The position numbers and the translations under genes were made by a program. The notes beneath the pieces are model-generated. The model did not search any database, was not told the origin of the DNA, and saw only the letters and a list, made by a program, of their open reading frames with translations. Of a stretch of 30,081 nucleotides of DNA, positions 16,569 to 23,968 are shown piece after piece (the first letter of the stretch is position 1; each line of letters starts with the position of its first letter). This DNA comes from Bacillota bacterium (lineage in GTDB: Bacteria > Bacillota > Clostridia > Saccharofermentanales > DTU023): contig JAEWER010000014.1 in the NCBI GenBank assembly GCA_023389255.1, forward strand, positions 1 to 30,081. Direction: 5' to 3'.

Positions 16569-18467
16569 TTATTCAGTCTCTTGAACCCGAGTTAAAAAAC
16601 TTGCTGGATCTTTAGGTGGCACAAGTATTGTTTGGTAATTATCATAGAGCACCATCCCTGGCTTCGCACCTTTAGCTTTATACACTTGACGCACAGGGCA
16701 ATAATCAATTGCGATTTTCCCTCCGGCTTTACTGCCTACAGTTCGCTCCGCTTCATTCGTTGAATACCAGGCTGTGAGCTCTGCCGCTTGCTTTAGTAAA
16801 TCATCTGATACTTGATCAGTGGCTAATTCCACAATGACGTGAGCACCTGGTCTATTTTTAGCATGCAACCATAAATAATCTTTACGAGCTTGCTTTAACG
16901 TTAAGCGGTCGTTTTGCAAGTTGTTACGTCCCACTAAGAGAGAGATACCTTCAGTGTTAACAAACTTGCGTGGTCCTGCTGGCAACTGAGTTTTACTTTT
17001 TTTCTTATTCGCTTGCTTGGGTGCTTGATATTTTTTCTTGCCTGGTTTGCCTGGGTTAAGCCGACTACGCAAATCATGCTTAGTCGGTTGCTCAGCTTTG
17101 ACTTGCTCTGGCTCTGCTTGCGCTAATTCTTGTGCAATCAATTGCACATCTTCTACATTTTCTGCCTGTACTAAAGCTAGTTCTAAAGAATCAAGCCACA
17201 AAAGTTCCGCTTCTTCTTTAGCGAGAAAAGCTGTTGCCTTTTCTCCCGCTGTTTTTGCCTTGTGATAGCGCTTAAAAAAATGTTGCACATTACCACTAGG
17301 CGAAAGCTCAGGCTTAAGTGGAACTATAACTTTAGGTGTTTGCGGATCAAAATAATCAATCAACTCAACTTCCGTTAGATGAGGTTTTACCAAGTACAGC
17401 TGACTGCTCAACAAATCACCAAAATGCTTAAATCTCTCTGCTTCAACAGCTATTTTTAGATCAGCTTGGTGATAGCTCATTTTTTTGCTCAGTCGCTTAC
17501 GTTTTTGCGTAATCTGCCTTTGTACTTGCGCACGACGCTCTCTGAGCGCATTGTTAGCATGCTTAGATGCATAGAACTGCTCGATACATGCTGACAAGCT
17601 AGAGCACTGCTTTCTGGCTGGCTGACTATCTAAAACTAAAGCGTGAAAGTCAAACAGATTTAAACATTCAGGTTCACGAAAATATAAGCAAGGTTGGTAT
17701 TCTCCTCTACAACATACGTTCGCTAATTGTTGAATACAAACAGCTAAATCTCTTTTTTCTAGTGGATTAAGCTCTGAGATCTTAGCATTATCTGCAAGGT
17801 GAGCACGATAGATTAATTCTCTGCTGATCAAAGGGGAAATACCATCGATCAAATTCAGCAATGCTTTCTCAAGAGTTAGATGTTGTAAATTAGTGTCACT
17901 GAGTAAAGCCCTAATTTCAGCTTCACTTTGGGTATTAAGGTAACTCAATTTATATTTATTCTGACTTGGAGGCGCCTGATAATGTCTGGCTGGCATCACT
18001 TCACGCACTCGATTGATATCGCTATCCACATGCACAATTGCATCATGAATAACTTGCTTTTCATTGAGTAAAATCAAGTTGCTATATCTGCCAATTAATT
18101 CAACAACTAACGTTTTTTGTGTGTAGTCACCTAAATCATTTCGTGTACGGAAAATAAAGCTAAAGTAACGTTCTCCTTCTGGCTGTTCAATAGCTTCTAG
18201 CACGCCGCCCAAAAGATATTTACGCAAAAGCATACAAAAGTTAGGCGCATGTTGTGGATTAGCTGGCATATCTGTAGTTAAATGCATGCGTGGTGCAGAA
18301 GGATTTGCTGAGATAAAAAGACGCTTTGTCCCTCTATACTCGCGCGACCTAAAAACCAGCAACAAATCATGTCTAGCTGGCTGATAAATTTTATCTAGGC
18401 GCATCTGACACAATTTATCTGCTAATTCTTGGCGCAAAAAATTTGCACTAATACCGTCTAATGCCAT
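16569..18467 (-). CDS. rqcH: NFACT family protein RqcH (Rqc2 homologue, FbpA-like)
   Basis: A 632-residue NFACT protein. In bacteria RqcH binds split 50S subunits carrying stalled peptidyl-tRNA and recruits tRNA-Ala to add C-terminal alanine tails that mark the chain for degradation; older annotations call it fibronectin-binding protein. The NFACT-N domain begins MALDGISANFLRQELADKL; a coiled coil and helical middle follow (around residues 290-450), then a Lys-rich linker and the NFACT-R/DUF814 domain with KDYLWLHAKNRPGAHVIVEL, its hallmark. The start at 18467 is chosen over GTG at 18470 because GAGGT lies at the right distance and the stop of queH overlaps it (TGATG). Confidence 0.92.
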   Translation of the reverse strand: MALDGISANFLRQELADKLCQMRLDKIYQPARHDLLLVFRSREYRGTKRLFISANPSAPRMHLTTDMPANPQHAPNFCMLLRKYLLGGVLEAIEQPEGERYFSFIFRTRNDLGDYTQKTLVVELIGRYSNLILLNEKQVIHDAIVHVDSDINRVREVMPARHYQAPPSQNKYKLSYLNTQSEAEIRALLSDTNLQHLTLEKALLNLIDGISPLISRELIYRAHLADNAKISELNPLEKRDLAVCIQQLANVCCRGEYQPCLYFREPECLNLFDFHALVLDSQPARKQCSSLSACIEQFYASKHANNALRERRAQVQRQITQKRKRLSKKMSYHQADLKIAVEAERFKHFGDLLSSQLYLVKPHLTEVELIDYFDPQTPKVIVPLKPELSPSGNVQHFFKRYHKAKTAGEKATAFLAKEEAELLWLDSLELALVQAENVEDVQLIAQELAQAEPEQVKAEQPTKHDLRSRLNPGKPGKKKYQAPKQANKKKSKTQLPAGPRKFVNTEGISLLVGRNNLQNDRLTLKQARKDYLWLHAKNRPGAHVIVELATDQVSDDLLKQAAELTAWYSTNEAERTVGSKAGGKIAIDYCPVRQVYKAKGAKPGMVLYDNYQTILVPPKDPASFLTRVQETE

Positions 18468-19144
18468 CACTTACCTCGAAGTTGCAAGATACCGTGTTCC
18501 GCCAAACGGTTCGCTAATTGTCCCGGTATCATATATTCATCTTGCTGTTTAACCACTTTTTTGTAGAAGTCAGAAGATGCCAACGAGCAACAACAACCAC
18601 AATATTTTTGTCTATACAAACCGTGCATTTTGGCCATCTCTTGTCCTTGGCGAAAACCTACACGAAAATCCATATAAAAGAATTTAACACCATGATTTTC
18701 TGCCATGGCTTCTCCCACCAGCTGTAGTTGCTGATGTTGCTGATAAGGGCTGACCAGCAGTGTCGTTGATATATACGCAAAATTCCTTTGTTCTGCTTCA
18801 TATGCCGTACGTTCTAAGCGTGAACTATAACAACCACGGCACCTAGTTCTAGGATCACCTTTTAGTTTCGCCCAGGAAGCAGGATCACAACCAGGATATG
18901 CCAAAAGCGGTAGATCAAGAATTTCAGCTAGCCTGATAACTCCTTCTAACCTGCGGTACCACTCTTTCAGCGGATGAATATTAGGGTTATAGAAAAACAA
19001 AGTTACATCAAAATTTTCTTGCACTGCTGCTATCGGATATTCAGCGCAAGGGCCACAACACGTATGCATGAGTAAGCTGGGCTTTTTCCCATCTTGCTTT
19101 GGTAAACACGTAATATCTTGTGGAGTCAAAAATGAATCACTCAC
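18467..19144 (-). CDS. queH: Epoxyqueuosine reductase QueH
   Basis: A 225-residue protein of the QueH (former DUF208) family, which reduces epoxyqueuosine to queuosine in tRNA, replacing QueG. Cysteines are arranged as in the family: MHTCCGPCAEYP (Cys29, Cys30, Cys33), the CRGCYSSRLERTA pair in the middle and KYCGCCCSLASS near the C-terminus, providing ligands for a 4Fe-4S cluster and an adjacent metal. The start is GTG at 19144 inside the ruvB stop region (eight-base overlap), so it is translated with ruvB. No other queuosine genes are in the window. Confidence 0.93.
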   Translation of the reverse strand: MSDSFLTPQDITCLPKQDGKKPSLLMHTCCGPCAEYPIAAVQENFDVTLFFYNPNIHPLKEWYRRLEGVIRLAEILDLPLLAYPGCDPASWAKLKGDPRTRCRGCYSSRLERTAYEAEQRNFAYISTTLLVSPYQQHQQLQLVGEAMAENHGVKFFYMDFRVGFRQGQEMAKMHGLYRQKYCGCCCSLASSDFYKKVVKQQDEYMIPGQLANRLAEHGILQLRGK

Positions 19145-20180
19145 TCTGCTTCACTCCCATATGTTCATATCCTGCTTTTAAGACCATTCTGCCACGCGGT
19201 GTTTTTTGGATGAACCCAATTTGCAACAAGTAGGGCTCATAAACATCTTCAATAGTTGTTGCATCTTCACCTGTGGTAGCTGCTAAGGTGTCTAAACCAA
19301 CTGGTCCACCAGCAAACAGTTCAATCATTACACGCAACATTTCACGATCAGTCTTATCTAAACCAATCTCATCAATTTCAAGCGCTTTTAAGCCTTGTTC
19401 ACAAACTTTAGCATCGATTACACCATCACCTTTTACTTGGGCAAAGTCACGCATACGACGCAAAAGACGAATGGCGATACGAGGGGTACCACGGCAACGT
19501 GTCGACAAAATAGCCAAACCTTGTTCGTCGATAGGAATATTGAGTTTGCGCGCATTGTTAGAGATTATCTGCGCTATCTCTTGCGGACTGTAAAGCTCCA
19601 GACGATGAATCATACCAAAGCGATCACGCAACGGGCTAGACAGCAAACCCACTCTAGTAGTTGCTCCAATTAAGGTGAAGTGTGGTAAATCTAATCTGAT
19701 CGAACGAGCACTTGGACCTTTACCAATCATGATATCCAACGAAAAATCTTCCATTGCTGGATAAAGAATTTCTTCTATTGAACGATTGAGTCGATGGATT
19801 TCATCAATGAATAGAATATCTCCTGGTTGCAAGTTGGTAAGGATAGCCGCTAAATCGCCCTGCTTTTCAATTGCAGGTCCTGTAGTCGTACGCAACTGTG
19901 CTCCCATCTCATGAGCTATGATGCCAGCCAACGTAGTTTTACCCAAGCCAGGAGGACCATATAGCAAAACATGATCCAATGCCTCGCCCCTGTTCTTAGC
20001 TGCTTCTATAAAAACTTGTAGATTATGTTTTACTTGTTTTTGCCCGTAGTATTCATCCCAGGTAATAGGTCTCAGCGACGTTTCGTCTTGATCATCTAAC
20101 CGTATCTCTCGGTCAATAATACGGGGCTCGTCAGCTAACATATCTGGATTAAACATGCTGTGATATCCGTCTTGTGACAT
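19137..20180 (-). CDS. ruvB: Holliday junction branch-migration ATPase RuvB
   Basis: A 347-residue AAA+ motor that drives branch migration with RuvA. Walker A is GPPGLGKT (residues 75-82), Walker B is DEIH (126-129), sensor 1 is in the LIGATTRVG stretch, and the C-terminal winged-helix domain ends in the RGRMVLKAGYEHMG region. Slightly longer than usual at the N-terminus. The ATG at 20180 has a full AGGAGG upstream. It follows ruvC and ruvA in the classical order and precedes queH. Confidence 0.97.
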   Translation of the reverse strand: MSQDGYHSMFNPDMLADEPRIIDREIRLDDQDETSLRPITWDEYYGQKQVKHNLQVFIEAAKNRGEALDHVLLYGPPGLGKTTLAGIIAHEMGAQLRTTTGPAIEKQGDLAAILTNLQPGDILFIDEIHRLNRSIEEILYPAMEDFSLDIMIGKGPSARSIRLDLPHFTLIGATTRVGLLSSPLRDRFGMIHRLELYSPQEIAQIISNNARKLNIPIDEQGLAILSTRCRGTPRIAIRLLRRMRDFAQVKGDGVIDAKVCEQGLKALEIDEIGLDKTDREMLRVMIELFAGGPVGLDTLAATTGEDATTIEDVYEPYLLQIGFIQKTPRGRMVLKAGYEHMGVKQSE

Positions 20181-20188
20181 ATCGCCTC

Positions 20189-20821
20189 CTAAATCTTAGC
20201 TAATGAGCGCAATGCAGTTGTGATCAGATTATCCAAGGTAATGTCTTGTCCTTTGCTTTCAAGCAAGGACACTGCATTGCTCAACGCTTCGTTCGCCTCT
20301 TGATAACTGTAACCCAAAACAAGTAGGGCACTTTCTGCCTCTGCGTACAGATTATTAGGTAAATCTTGTTCTACCTGAGCACTAGTTTGTGGTTTTAATT
20401 TAATCACATCGGCTGTTTGTTGCTTCAGTTTATCTTTTAGTTTAATGATGATCATCTGTGCCACTTTCTTGCCAACACCCTTAACACTGGTTAAGCACCG
20501 CAGATCATCACCTAAAACTGCTAAAGCAAATCGATCGGCTTGAATACTGCCACTAATACTTAGCGCCACCTTGGGACCAACTCCCGACACAGTGAGCAAC
20601 AAGCGAAATAAAGCTTTTTGCTCAGCATTAGCAAAACCAAACAGTTGAAAAATATCTTCTCGCACGTGTAAATGCGTATGAATAGTGGCTTCTTGACCAA
20701 CGGCAGGCAACTGAGCACTGGTATCTGGATGCACCATCACTTCATAGCCAATGCCTTGATTCTCAATCACTATGAGTTCAGCCTGTTTTTGACAGACCTG
20801 ACCACGAATAAAACTGTACAT
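20189..20821 (-). CDS. ruvA: Holliday junction DNA-binding protein RuvA
   Basis: A 210-residue protein: an N-terminal OB-fold beginning MYSFIRGQVCQKQAELIVIE, a helix-hairpin-helix region containing LTVSGVGPKVALSISG and LTSVKGVGKKVAQMIIIKLKDKL, and a C-terminal domain III (AESALLVLGYSYQEANEAL) that contacts RuvB. It binds four-way junctions and loads RuvB. AAGGAG lies seven bases before the ATG. Nine bases separate it from the ruvC stop. Confidence 0.96.
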   Translation of the reverse strand: MYSFIRGQVCQKQAELIVIENQGIGYEVMVHPDTSAQLPAVGQEATIHTHLHVREDIFQLFGFANAEQKALFRLLLTVSGVGPKVALSISGSIQADRFALAVLGDDLRCLTSVKGVGKKVAQMIIIKLKDKLKQQTADVIKLKPQTSAQVEQDLPNNLYAEAESALLVLGYSYQEANEALSNAVSLLESKGQDITLDNLITTALRSLAKI

Positions 20822-20830
20822 CTCTACTCC

Positions 20831-21337
20831 TTACTTTTGATAACCACCAACTGCTAAAGCCTGCGGATTATTGCCAGAATGTGCGTGACAGATAGCAACA
20901 GCCACAGCATCTGCAACATCATCAGGCTTAGGAACTGCTTTGAGATTGAGCAAAACTTTTACCATTTCCTGTACCTGTTTTTTATCTGCTTTGCCATAAC
21001 CAGTGACAGCTACTTTGACTTGCATCGGTGTGTATTCGAATACCGGGATGAAATGTTCAGCACAAGTGACCACACAGACGCCTCTCGCTTGAGCGGTGCC
21101 AATAGCCGTCGTCGTGTTGCGGCTGAAAAACAATTCTTCAATTGCCACCACATCTGGTTTGTAATGCTCAATCAAGGCTTCCAATTCTTTTTTTATACAA
21201 CGCAAGCGCTCTGGAAAATAGCTTTTTGCCGTAGTCGTAATCACACCAAAATCCAAAGGCTTAAAGCGATGATTTTCGTATTGCAAGACACTGAAACCTG
21301 TAATGGCATATCCTGGATCGATACCTAAAACTATCAT
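20831..21337 (-). CDS. ruvC: Crossover junction endodeoxyribonuclease RuvC
   Basis: A 168-residue Holliday junction resolvase with the RNase H fold. Acidic catalytic residues are visible: Asp7 in VLGIDPGYAITGF, the Glu pair in VVAIEELFFSRN, and the C-terminal KPDDVADAVAVAICHAH with its aspartates. It is the first gene of the ruvC-ruvA-ruvB-queH-rqcH operon. The ATG at 21337 has no evident Shine-Dalgarno sequence, only an A-rich stretch; it faces away from the YihY gene across a 51-base gap that must hold divergent promoters. Confidence 0.96.
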   Translation of the reverse strand: MIVLGIDPGYAITGFSVLQYENHRFKPLDFGVITTTAKSYFPERLRCIKKELEALIEHYKPDVVAIEELFFSRNTTTAIGTAQARGVCVVTCAEHFIPVFEYTPMQVKVAVTGYGKADKKQVQEMVKVLLNLKAVPKPDDVADAVAVAICHAHSGNNPQALAVGGYQK

Positions 21338-21362
21338 TTTTTTAGTCTACCATTATCCCCGC

Positions 21363-21368
21363 TATAAT
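21363..21368 (+). promoter_or_regulatory. Possible -10 box for the yihY gene
   Basis: A perfect TATAAT lies in the divergent gap between ruvC and yihY. The -35 position is only T-rich. A start about seven bases downstream would leave a leader of roughly 15 bases, just enough for the AGAGGAG ribosome site, so this is tentative. Confidence 0.35.
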
Positions 21369-21388
21369 TTAGGCAAGAGGAGATACTC

Positions 21389-22477
21389 ATGCTGAAATTA
21401 AAACAAAAAATTAATCGCTTACGTTTATTGACACCACACGACATCTACTTAGGACCAAAAAAGTGGCGCACAAAAAAGAGAGGTGATGCTTGGCGCTTTG
21501 TAACCGACATCGTCCGTATGCACGGTCACTTTGAGTTGGGCACACGCTCAGCAGCTTTAACCTACTACCTGCTTTTCGCTTTGGTACCTCTAGTGATCTT
21601 TGTCTTGATGATTTCTACGATAATCGGTAGCAATTTAGGTTGGGATATTCAGGCACTCAATCGCATTTCTCAGTTAGTGCCTAAGCCTGTATTTCAGGTA
21701 ATCGAAACCTACCTACCGCAAATTGATCTCACCCCGTCTTTTTGGTCTTTGATCATCACGATTTTCATCACTCTATGGACGGCAGCCATGGGCTTTGGCA
21801 AGATTTTTCAAGCAGTTGTCACCATCTATCCTGCTAAGAAAAAGAATTTGCCCATGCCTGAAAGAGTTGCGGGCATTATCTTTACCATCATCTTCATGCT
21901 TTTATTGATCGTTACCACACTTTTACTCAGCTTTGGTGGAGTAGTAATCTCATTCCTCAATACACATCTGAAATTTTTAGTAATCGATGACTGGATAATC
22001 AATCTAGTAATTTACAGTTTCGGTTCAGCCATGATCATGTTGACTTTTTATCTGCTATTCTGGGCTGCTTCCAAACGTTCAGCTCTCAATATCAGAGCCT
22101 TACCTGGTGCAATTTTTAGTTCAGTCGGCTGGTCTGCCATCTCTTATCTCTACGCTTTTTACATAGCCAGAAAATCGAATATGTCTTCTCTTTATGGTGG
22201 CTTAGTTAATATTATTATTTTGCTGATTTGGCTCAATTTATGTTGTTTGATCATTTTACTTGGTGCACTGATTAACTATCGCCTAACTTGGCGGAAATTG
22301 CGTACAGATAGGCTCGATCTCTTAGCCGATTATCTATATGCCAATAACAATTTGCACTATGCTGATTTGCGTAAACCACAACAATTAAGCGATGAACAAT
22401 TAGCCGTCATCGACGATGAAGTAGCTATCAAAGAACAAGCAAGCGTCAGCTATCGGCGATTACCCACCGATAAGTAG
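21389..22477 (+). CDS. YihY/BrkB family membrane protein
   Basis: A 362-residue polytopic protein of the YihY/UPF0761 family (formerly misassigned as RNase BN). About six hydrophobic helices are seen between residues 55 and 300; hallmark stretches are RSAALTYYLLFALVPLVIFV near the start and SNMSSLYGGLVNIIILLIWL toward the end. A basic N-terminus and an acidic C-terminal tail are probably cytoplasmic. The molecular function is unknown; an export role has been proposed in some species. The ATG at 21389 follows AGAGGAG. It is the first plus-strand gene and is followed 42 bases later by galM, likely cotranscribed. Confidence 0.9.
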   Translation: MLKLKQKINRLRLLTPHDIYLGPKKWRTKKRGDAWRFVTDIVRMHGHFELGTRSAALTYYLLFALVPLVIFVLMISTIIGSNLGWDIQALNRISQLVPKPVFQVIETYLPQIDLTPSFWSLIITIFITLWTAAMGFGKIFQAVVTIYPAKKKNLPMPERVAGIIFTIIFMLLLIVTTLLLSFGGVVISFLNTHLKFLVIDDWIINLVIYSFGSAMIMLTFYLLFWAASKRSALNIRALPGAIFSSVGWSAISYLYAFYIARKSNMSSLYGGLVNIIILLIWLNLCCLIILLGALINYRLTWRKLRTDRLDLLADYLYANNNLHYADLRKPQQLSDEQLAVIDDEVAIKEQASVSYRRLPTDK

Positions 22478-22519
22478 CGCTTGCTATAAGTGACTTAAAA
22501 TTGCTAAAAGGAGAACAAC

Positions 22520-23623
22520 ATGCGTCTAATTCAACAAAAACAATGCCATTCGGTGCCTTCGAGTTTCAATCATTTAGCAGAGTACTACACATATCATTTC
22601 AAACTGTTTACAGATAATGATTCTCTATGTGCACAAGTTGTATTCTCTGAAATTGGCGCAACCGTTTTTTCCTTAGAAACTTGGGATCGCACCCAAAAAT
22701 TAGAAGATATCTTAGTTGGCTATACTGATCATGCCGACTATCTGCGCCAAGATTGCTACTTTGGCACTACCATCGGTCGCCACGCTAATCGTATTGCTAG
22801 AGGTGAATTTGCATTAGCAGAAAAGCAATATCAATTAGCGATCAATAACGCACCTAATAATCTGCACGGGGGTCCTTGGGGATTTAATTGTCAACGTTTT
22901 GACGCTACTTTAGTTAAAGAAGACGATTCACTTGTGGGCATTAATTTTCGCTATATCAGTCCTGATGGAGATCAAGGCTTTCCTGGTGAAGTCATTGTCG
23001 ATATTACCTATCGCTTTCAGATGTTAGACGAGAGTACCGGAAGTTGGCGCTTAGCCATTCAGCATACAGCTAAAGTTAGTGAACCTACGCTAGTCAATTT
23101 AACTAATCACGCCTATTTCAATCTGCATCCCCAAAATCAAGATGCTTTGGAACACCTATTGGTAATCAATGCTGATCACTATACACCAATAGACGAAAAT
23201 TTAATCCCAACAGGAGAAATAGCTGAAGCAACAGGTTTGTTCTCTTTTCGAAAATTAGCTTCTGTTGGCTCACATCTTGATCTGCGTAATCCGCAACAAA
23301 AAATTGCTAACGGCTTAGATCACAATTTTGTTTTACGCTCGGCGTGTGCTGACCTAACAGAATCAGCGGCTGTGCTCTACTCACCGCATAGTGGCAGAAA
23401 ATTAACACTATCTTGTACTCAACCAGGTCTACAACTGTATACAGCCAATTATCCTGCTTCTGGCAAAGATAAATTTGAACGCTCTTTTGTCAAGCATGAT
23501 TCTATTTGTTTGGAGCCACAATACTTCCCTAACTCTATCAACCAGGCAGGGTTTATTAAGCCTATCACAACTCCAGAAAAGCCATATTTTCAGGTAATTA
23601 ACTGGGATTTTACGGTTGTCTAA
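22520..23623 (+). CDS. galM: Aldose 1-epimerase (mutarotase)
   Basis: A 367-residue protein of the galactose mutarotase family, which interconverts alpha and beta anomers of hexoses for the Leloir pathway. The beta-sandwich landmarks are present: GTTIGRHANRIARGEFAL, NNLHGGPWGFNCQRF (first active-site His), NLTNHAYFNL (second His), and the C-terminal SICLEPQYFPNSINQ region with the catalytic Glu. The N-terminus is about 20 residues longer than usual. AAGGAG lies eight bases before the ATG. No gal operon partners are adjacent, so a general sugar-metabolism role is most likely. Confidence 0.93.
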   Translation: MRLIQQKQCHSVPSSFNHLAEYYTYHFKLFTDNDSLCAQVVFSEIGATVFSLETWDRTQKLEDILVGYTDHADYLRQDCYFGTTIGRHANRIARGEFALAEKQYQLAINNAPNNLHGGPWGFNCQRFDATLVKEDDSLVGINFRYISPDGDQGFPGEVIVDITYRFQMLDESTGSWRLAIQHTAKVSEPTLVNLTNHAYFNLHPQNQDALEHLLVINADHYTPIDENLIPTGEIAEATGLFSFRKLASVGSHLDLRNPQQKIANGLDHNFVLRSACADLTESAAVLYSPHSGRKLTLSCTQPGLQLYTANYPASGKDKFERSFVKHDSICLEPQYFPNSINQAGFIKPITTPEKPYFQVINWDFTVV

Positions 23624-23760
23624 AACAGATATTTTATAGTACCACCATGTCTGGTATTACTCTTGGCATCTAGTTGTCAGTCGAATTATCTCCCCCACCA
23701 CTTAGGTAGGATCAAGGGATTTGGTGACACGTAGGATAAGCAAAGTTACTCACTACACAT
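23624..23760. other. Unassigned intergenic stretch with hairpins between galM and the CRISPR locus
   Basis: No coding frame is convincing. A 10-bp imperfect stem with a 4-base loop (AGTACCACCA/TGGTATTACT, 23638-23661) is followed by a less AT-rich stretch with unusual C- and G-runs (TCTCCCCCACCACTTAGG, then GATTTGGTGACACGTAGG). It may be the remnant of a mobile element or an untranslated structured region. I do not recognise it. Confidence 0.4.
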
Positions 23761-23790
23761 AAAAAGGAAGAGCCTAGACTCTTCCTTTTT
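23761..23790. terminator. Bidirectional terminator of tracrRNA (minus) and galM (plus)
   Basis: A stem of seven pairs (GGAAGAG/CTCTTCC) with a six-base loop is flanked by five A on the left and five T on the right, so it has a U-tract on both strands. On the minus strand it is the 3' end of the tracrRNA; on the plus strand it closes the yihY-galM transcript. Confidence 0.88.
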
Positions 23791-23877
23791 CGTTTTCAAT
23801 ACAACCATCCACAGGATGACAATGTGGTTACGAAAATTCTTATTTGAACTCGTAGTGTAATTTTATAAGGTAGTTAC
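23761..23877 (-). ncRNA. tracrRNA of the type II CRISPR system
   Basis: Divergent from cas9 and about 117 bases long. Its first part is the anti-repeat: the plus strand at 23852-23878 is identical over 27 bases to the CRISPR repeat, so the minus-strand RNA is perfectly complementary to it. Then follow a bulge (GAGU in tracrRNA against GA in crRNA) and a lower stem UCAAAU against GUUUGA. This is the same upper stem, bulge and lower stem plan as the S. pyogenes guide. Downstream are a small hairpin CAUCC-UGU-GGAUG (23806-23818), a possible outer UUUUC/GAAAA pairing, and the terminator hairpin with U-tract. The predicted start near 23877 gives an RNA beginning with the anti-repeat itself. RNase III processing of the duplex and Cas9 binding follow from knowledge of type II systems. 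Confidence 0.88.
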
Positions 23878-23883
23878 ATGTAA

Positions 23884-23912
23884 ATTATACTAGTAAATAC
23901 AGTGTTCGTCAA
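23884..23912 (-). promoter_or_regulatory. tracrRNA promoter
   Basis: On the minus strand TTGACG (23907-23912) and a perfect TATAAT (23884-23889) are separated by exactly 17 bases, close to the sigma-A consensus. The start would fall near 23877, the first base of the anti-repeat. The plus-strand promoter of the cas operon must lie in or close to this same stretch; TATACT at 23886-23891 is a weak candidate with a poor -35. Confidence 0.82.
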
Positions 23913-23968
23913 ATAAAATGAAAAATATATTTACATCTTATGTGTTTATGCACCAGAGAGGAGCTCCT

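Noticed and set aside
20879..21328. Plus-strand open frame of 149 codons opposite ruvC
   Set aside because: ruvC is certain from its catalytic motifs; the antisense product is Cys/Phe/His-rich without any pattern.
23841..23880. Repeat-like sequence upstream of cas9 read as a degenerate second CRISPR array or orphan repeat
   Set aside because: The minus strand has a strong promoter immediately before it, a bulge-compatible insertion and a terminator after it, so it is the tracrRNA anti-repeat.
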